Positions 62,860-64,000 of a stretch of DNA of 64,000 bases are shown piece by piece. This DNA comes from M3007 sp031425155 (GTDB taxonomy: Bacteria > Bacteroidota > Bacteroidia > Chitinophagales > Saprospiraceae): contig JANPIV010000090.1 of NCBI GenBank assembly GCA_031425155.1, positions 61,044 to 125,043 on the forward strand. The letters are read 5' to 3'. The notes below the pieces were generated by a model. It did not search any database and was not told the origin of the DNA. It was given only the letters and a program-made list of their open reading frames with translations. A program made the position numbers and the translations under genes. Every line of letters begins with the position of its first letter. Positions within the stretch are counted from its first letter, which is position 1.

Positions 62860-63648
62860 ATGTTCCTTCTCGACATTTCCGCCCTGTTACCAATATTTCT
62901 GACCATCTGCTTTATCGCTCTTTTTGCTGCACTTGGCCTATGGTTCAAACAGCGACGGGATACCCGGAAAAAGGCCGATGCCGAGCAAATGGCGCGCAGT
63001 CTGGGGCTTGCTTTTTCGGAAAAAGACTTTTTTGGTTTGGCCCCGCAATTAAAAGCCTTCGAGATGTTTCGGCATTCGCGTCGGCGTTGGGGACGTAATG
63101 CCCAGGTAACGAATGTGTTACGTGGAAAAGTGGGCGATACCGAAGTGTTTCAATTTGATTATTCCTACGTTATTTCTACCGGCAAAAGTGCCAGACGTAT
63201 TTCGCAAACCATTTTTTTTGCCAACGACAAACAGTGGTCGTTGCCGGATTTTCATCTGCGCCCCGAACAATGGTGGCATAAGGTGCTGGCCAAATTAGGC
63301 ATAGACCATGACATAAATTTTCCGGAAAACCCGGACTTTTCCCAGCGTTTTCATCTGACCAGCCCTCTGGAAGAGCTGGCGCGGACAAAGTTCAGTCCTG
63401 AATTGCAAAAATTCCTGCTCGGCGGCCCGCGCATCCACGTAGAAGGCAGCAATTACTACCTCATTGCTTACCATCCCCGCAAGGTATTTCGAGGCGAAGA
63501 AGCCCGCGCGTTTTTTGAACGTTGCTGTCAATTGACGGAGTCATTGAAAGGCGAAAACAAACAAGACCTGCTGGATTTGGTAGAATTGAAAGATATAGAA
63601 AAAGAAACACCAATAATGTTGCCGGAGGCCGAAAAAAGAGAACTTTGA
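62860..63648 (+). CDS. Hypothetical membrane-anchored protein
   Basis: A 262-aa protein with one N-terminal membrane helix (LPIFLTICFIALFAALGLWF) and a cytoplasmic domain of about 230 residues. The domain begins 'RRDTRKKADAEQMARSLGLAF', continues with VTNVLRGKVGDTEVFQFDY and SRRISQTIFFANDKQWSLPDF, and resembles DUF3137-like or uncharacterised single-span proteins in Bacteroidota. I do not recognise a function. It is 38 bp after the aspartic protease gene. Confidence 0.75.
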   Translation: MFLLDISALLPIFLTICFIALFAALGLWFKQRRDTRKKADAEQMARSLGLAFSEKDFFGLAPQLKAFEMFRHSRRRWGRNAQVTNVLRGKVGDTEVFQFDYSYVISTGKSARRISQTIFFANDKQWSLPDFHLRPEQWWHKVLAKLGIDHDINFPENPDFSQRFHLTSPLEELARTKFSPELQKFLLGGPRIHVEGSNYYLIAYHPRKVFRGEEARAFFERCCQLTESLKGENKQDLLDLVELKDIEKETPIMLPEAEKREL

Positions 63649-63653
63649 GTTCT

Positions 63654-63867
63654 AAGGAACGTGCAAATAATAAGTTGTTAATTGTGTCTTCGTGTTGAAT
63701 TGTCATGTCGTAGAGAAACGGAGACATCCACACAAGCCAAGTTATTAGAAATACCCCCTGGTCAAGAAATGCTGGGTTACAGGGCTTGTGTGGATGTCTG
63801 CACTCCGTTGCGACATGACAACCAAGACGGCAGGAAACCTCACAAATTATTTCTTACACGTTCCTAA
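63654..63867. mobile_element. MITE-like element with terminal and nested inverted repeats
   Basis: The ends AGGAACGTG (63655-63663) and CACGTTCCT (63857-63865) are inverted; beyond them AAATAAT and ATTATTT also pair with a gap. Inside, TTGTCATGTCG (63700-63710) pairs with 63811-63821, and GACATCCACACAAGCC (63723-63738) pairs with 63783-63798, leaving a mismatched bubble of 12 nt. There is no plausible protein. It fills most of the gene-free end of the window. Confidence 0.7.
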
Positions 63868-63980
63868 ACTCGATTTTAACAGGAGTCATCCGAATTTTCG
63901 GGACGACTGTATGTCCAAAGCCGCAGCGCGGCGGAAGATTTGTAGCCTTCGAGAGCCTGTATAATCGTGGAGGTGCAGCG

Positions 63981-64000
63981 CACCGGAATACATTCCGGTG
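63981..64000. repeat. Palindrome at the window edge
   Basis: CACCGGAATACATTCCGGTG is an inverted repeat of 9-bp arms around AC/AT bases. It is cut off by the window end. It follows another self-complementary stretch (CCGCAGCGCGG near 63921) and lies in a region without genes, so it may belong to a larger dispersed element. Confidence 0.6.

Noticed and set aside
1..64000. CRISPR arrays, tRNA and rRNA genes
   Set aside because: No regularly spaced direct repeats and no tRNA- or rRNA-like stretch were recognised when reading the gaps; a covariance-model scan would be needed to be sure.

Overview
The window looks like a chromosome segment of a Bacteroidota bacterium, probably from the Saprospiria lineage (inference). 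Reasons: porX, the PglZ-type response regulator of type IX secretion (T9SS); a secreted vWA protein with a C-terminal T9SS sorting domain; a GYDIA-family GHMP kinase; class II HMG-CoA reductase next to type 2 IPP isomerase; a GNTTAA-type membrane pyrophosphatase; ASPIC/FG-GAP lipoproteins; weak Shine-Dalgarno signals. No rRNA, tRNA or CRISPR array was found by eye.

Layout. 0-8 kb: OmpA/PD40 protein, threonine synthase, hydrolase and heme A synthase surround a gene-free stretch (5.3-5.84 kb) with a DnaA-box cluster and AT-rich repeats. Two parS-like palindromes lie at 1.7 and 2.75 kb, so this is probably the chromosomal origin region. 8-20 kb: recG, a divergent alkB / ferredoxin-reductase pair, comEC with a helix-hairpin-helix gene, a TPR membrane protein, a flavin reductase and a mevalonate-type kinase. 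20-31 kb: aroA, porX, a coiled-coil protein, an Omp85-like protein, an acyltransferase, the vWA/T9SS protein, an aminotransferase and pterin dehydratase. 31-39 kb: an RND permease, then an accessory operon of an LRR-Roc-COR-TIR protein and three tandem FGE/SUMF1-fold proteins.

The accessory operon (34.4-39.3 kb) is the most exciting part. The three FGE-fold genes end in about 135-bp segments where framework codons are nearly identical in DNA, while about 18 codons, many of them NNC, vary. The identity continues past each stop codon and then ends, although the rest of the genes has diverged at synonymous sites. That is the signature of variable regions of a diversity-generating retroelement (DGR). 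No reverse transcriptase or template repeat is visible here, so they would be remote targets. I propose a system in which diversified lectin-fold sensors are coupled to a ROCO GTPase with a TIR effector domain.

39-64 kb: amino-acid permease, mnmG, a RelE/ParE toxin-antitoxin pair, small envelope proteins, radC, a large FG-GAP lipoprotein, an Mla-type ATPase, feoAB, riboflavin synthase, an epimerase, a PIN toxin-antitoxin pair, hppA, an EAD11-like membrane protein, fni-mvaA and two small genes. Dispersed palindromic repeats are frequent, and C-rich hairpin elements have been accommodated in frame inside aroA and the FG-GAP gene.
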